A DNA stretch of 64,000 bases from Anomaloglossus baeobatrachus (taxonomy: Eukaryota; Chordata; Amphibia; Anura; Aromobatidae), in the NCBI RefSeq assembly GCF_048569485.1, contig NC_134358.1, forward strand, positions 238,973,404 to 239,037,403. The letters run 5' to 3'. A model generated the notes under the pieces. The model searched no databases. It saw only the letters and a program-made list of their open reading frames with translations, and was not told the origin of the DNA. The number at the start of each line of letters is the position of its first letter. The first letter of the stretch is position 1. Both the position numbers and the translations under genes were made by a program. This document shows positions 61,705 through 64,000 of this stretch, piece after piece.

Positions 61705-62419
61705 CTGGAATATAAAAGGTAAAAATGACATTGCTGTATAGAGAGAACCCAACAGAACCGATGATAAAGCAGCTCTTAAAATTGAGCCCTCGTTGCTGTA
61801 TCTCTCAGGCCATTCTGAGAACATGGTGGAAATTAGTGAATGATTTCTGCATCGTTCGAGGCAGTGCGACCTGGGAGGTTCTCCTCCGAAAACTATACAT
61901 GTCAGCTTCAAAAGAGCTTTTCTCTTTGAAGTTGCCATCAAAGTGTCAGTTGAGCCGTGAGATAAAGCGCTCAGTCACCACGGATATCTGGCTGCTCAGG
62001 ATATATGTTCATGGCTGATTAACCAAACCTCAAAAACCAGTGCCAGTGATAAAGTGACATTATCAGGGTGAGTGGTGGGCAGATGACTGACCTTCTCCAG
62101 TAGACCCCACCTTGTAACTATATTCCAGCAGGACATGTGCCATGGCTGTAAGGGGTAATGCTTTATTATCGGGCTTACGTAAGCACATCGCTGTACATTT
62201 CTAACCTTGAGGACACTTATCAGGTGGCAAATAGCTTAGACCACGTTCACACCTTATGAAAAATGACATCACATATCTGCAATTAATCCATAACATAGTC
62301 TGCCTCTTATACTTGTGGATTCCGCAGCAGATTTGGCTGCAGTTTCCCCCCTGCTCTATTACATTGATTAGGGTCAAACATGCGGTGAAAATTTGAAAAC
62401 GTACAAAGACCACAGAAAA
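61705..62419. other. TMEM14C-like intron with a possible MITE start
   Basis: No upstream TMEM14C exon was found. The phrase GACCACGTTCACACCTTATG at 62238 looks like a MITE left end whose other half would lie beyond DIRS copy 3. Confidence 0.35.
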
Positions 62420-64000
62420 GAAGGGAATTTGGTTTACTTACCGTAAATTCCTTTTCTTCTAGCTCCAATTGGGAGACCCAGACAATTGGGTGTATAGGCT
62501 ATGCCTCCGGAGGCCGCACAAAGTATTACACTTAAAAGTGTTAAGCCCCTCCCCTTCTGCCTATACACCCCCCGTGCTCCCACGGGCTCCTCAGTTTTGG
62601 TGCAAAAGCAAGAAGGAGGAAAAAGAATTATAAACTGGTTTAAAGTAACTTCAATCCGAAGGAATATCGGAGAACTGAAACCATTCAACATGAACAACAT
62701 GTGTACACAAAAAAACAGGGGCAGGCGCTGGGTCTCCCAATTGGAGCTAGAAGAAAAGGAATTTACGGTAAGTAAACAAAATTCCCTTCTTCTTTGTCGC
62801 TCCATTGGGAGACCCAGACAATTGGGACGTCCAAAAGCAGTCCCTGGGTGGGTAAAATAATACCTCGTAAGAGAGCCGTAAAACGGCCTCTTCCTACAGG
62901 TGGGCAACCGCCGCCTGAAGGACTCGTCTACCTAGGCTGGCATCCGCCGAAGCATAGGTATGCACCTGATAGTGTTTCGTGAAAGTGTGCAGGCTCGACC
63001 AGGTAGCCGCCTGACACACCTGCTGAGCCGTAGCCTGGTGCCTCAAAGCCCAGGAAGCGCCCACGGCTCTGGTAGAATGGGCCTTCAGCCCTGAGGGAAC
63101 CGGAAGCCCAGCCGAACGGTAGGCTTCGAGAATTGGCTCCTTGATCCACCGAGCCAAGGTTGATTTGGAAGCCTGTGACCCTTTACGCTGGCCAGCGACA
63201 AGGACAAAGAGTGCATCCGAGCGGCGCAGGGGCGCCGTACGAGAAATGTAGAGTCTGAGTGCTCTCACCAGATCTAACAAGTGCAAATCCTTTTCACATT
63301 GGTGAACTGGATGAGGACAAAAAGAAGGTAAGGAGATATCCTGATTGAGATGAAAGGGGGATACCACCTTAGGGAGAAATTCCGGAACCGGACGCAGAAC
63401 CACCTTGTCCTGGTGAAAAACCAGGAAAGGGGCTTTGCATGACAGCGCTGCTAGCTCAGACACTCTCCGAAGTGAAGTGACTGCTACTAGAAAAACCACT
63501 TTCTGCGAAAGGCGTGAGAGAGAAATATCTCTCATTGGCTCGAATGGTGGTTTCTGAAGAACCAGCAGCACCCTGTTCAGATCCCAGGGTTCTAACGGCC
63601 GCTTGTAAGGAGGAACGATGTGACAAACCCCCTGCAGGAACGTGCGTACCTGTGGAAGTCTGGCTAGGCGCTTCTGGAAAAACACAGAGAGCGCTGAGAC
63701 TTGTCCCTTAAGGGAGCCGAGCGACAAACCCTTTTCCAGTCCAGATTGAAGGAAGGACAGAAAAGTGGGCAAGGCAAAAGGCCAGGGAGAAAAACCCTGA
63801 GCAGAGCACCACGACAGGAAAATTTTCCACGTCCTGTGGTAGATCTTGGCGGACGTTGGTTTCCTAGCCTGTCTCATAGTGGCAATGACGTCTTGAGATA
63901 ACCCTGAAGACGCTAGGATCCAGGACTCAATGGCCACACAGTCAGGTTGAGGGCCGCAGAATTCAGATGGAAAAACGGCCCTTGAGATAGCAAGTCTGGT
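62420..64000 (-). mobile_element. DIRS-type retroelement, copy 3, cut by the window end
   Basis: Begins AAGAAGGGAATTTGGTTTAC, as in copies 1 and 2. The terminal repeat runs to about 62730 and the internal complementary region lies at about 62722-62826. The minus strand then carries the tyrosine recombinase (about 62894-63937), open throughout what is visible: FLSWCSAQGFSPWPFALP, TSLRRVSELAAL, HSTRAVGASWALRHQ and HTFTKHYQVHTY, which together give the Arg, His-x-x-Arg and Tyr set. It looks the least damaged of the three. Earlier domains lie beyond the window. Confidence 0.93.

Noticed and set aside
61678-61941. 87-codon minus-strand open frame overlapping the TMEM14C-like exon
   Set aside because: It reads the exon region in a different frame; the TMEM14 match is in the exon frame ending at 61704, and the rest is intron.

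Overview
The window reads as vertebrate nuclear DNA with long introns. Its repeat content suggests an anuran amphibian: several DIRS-type retroelements, Tc1/mariner copies, L2-like LINEs, a Penelope-like element and many palindromic MITEs. The species cannot be named from the sequence.

Two host genes are present and converge tail to tail. On the + strand lie ten consecutive coding exons of MAK (male germ cell-associated kinase, a ciliary RCK-family kinase). They run from the catalytic-loop exon at 3276 to the stop codon at 41048, followed by a candidate long 3'UTR. The N-terminal part of the kinase domain lies left of the window. On the - strand the last two coding exons of a TMEM14C-type mitochondrial membrane protein lie at 61704-61617 and 57443-57386; its earlier exons lie right of the window. 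From memory of the human map, MAK and TMEM14B/C are also neighbours there, which fits. All MAK splice junctions are GT/AG and keep frame. One penultimate exon of 93 bp is symmetric and could be skipped.

Nearly everything else is transposon-derived. Left part (1-20 kb): a decayed Tc1 copy, small MITEs, two 5'-truncated L2-like LINEs (one inside a MITE), a Tc1 with at least three later MITEs inside it, another deleted Tc1, and a probable solo LTR. Middle (20.3-26.1 kb): a nearly whole Penelope-like element with a 14-bp target duplication, inverted ~930-bp terminal arms and an RT plus GIY-YIG endonuclease. Each arm carries a sequence that folds as a minimal hammerhead ribozyme. Next come a third Tc1 fossil, nested MITEs (28.8-32.6 kb) and DIRS copy 1 (32.6-38.6 kb). 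After the MAK stop come MITEs of hAT, TA-target and TTAA-target types, DIRS copy 2 in opposite orientation (50-56 kb), and the end of the TMEM14C-like gene. The TMEM14C-like intron holds a 32-unit, 31-bp minisatellite inside a hAT-type MITE, itself inside the arm of a larger palindrome. DIRS copy 3 begins at 62.4 kb and runs off the window.

No tRNA, rRNA, CRISPR array or bacterial-type operon was seen. Repeat family names rest on termini, target duplications and protein motifs read by eye, not on library searches.
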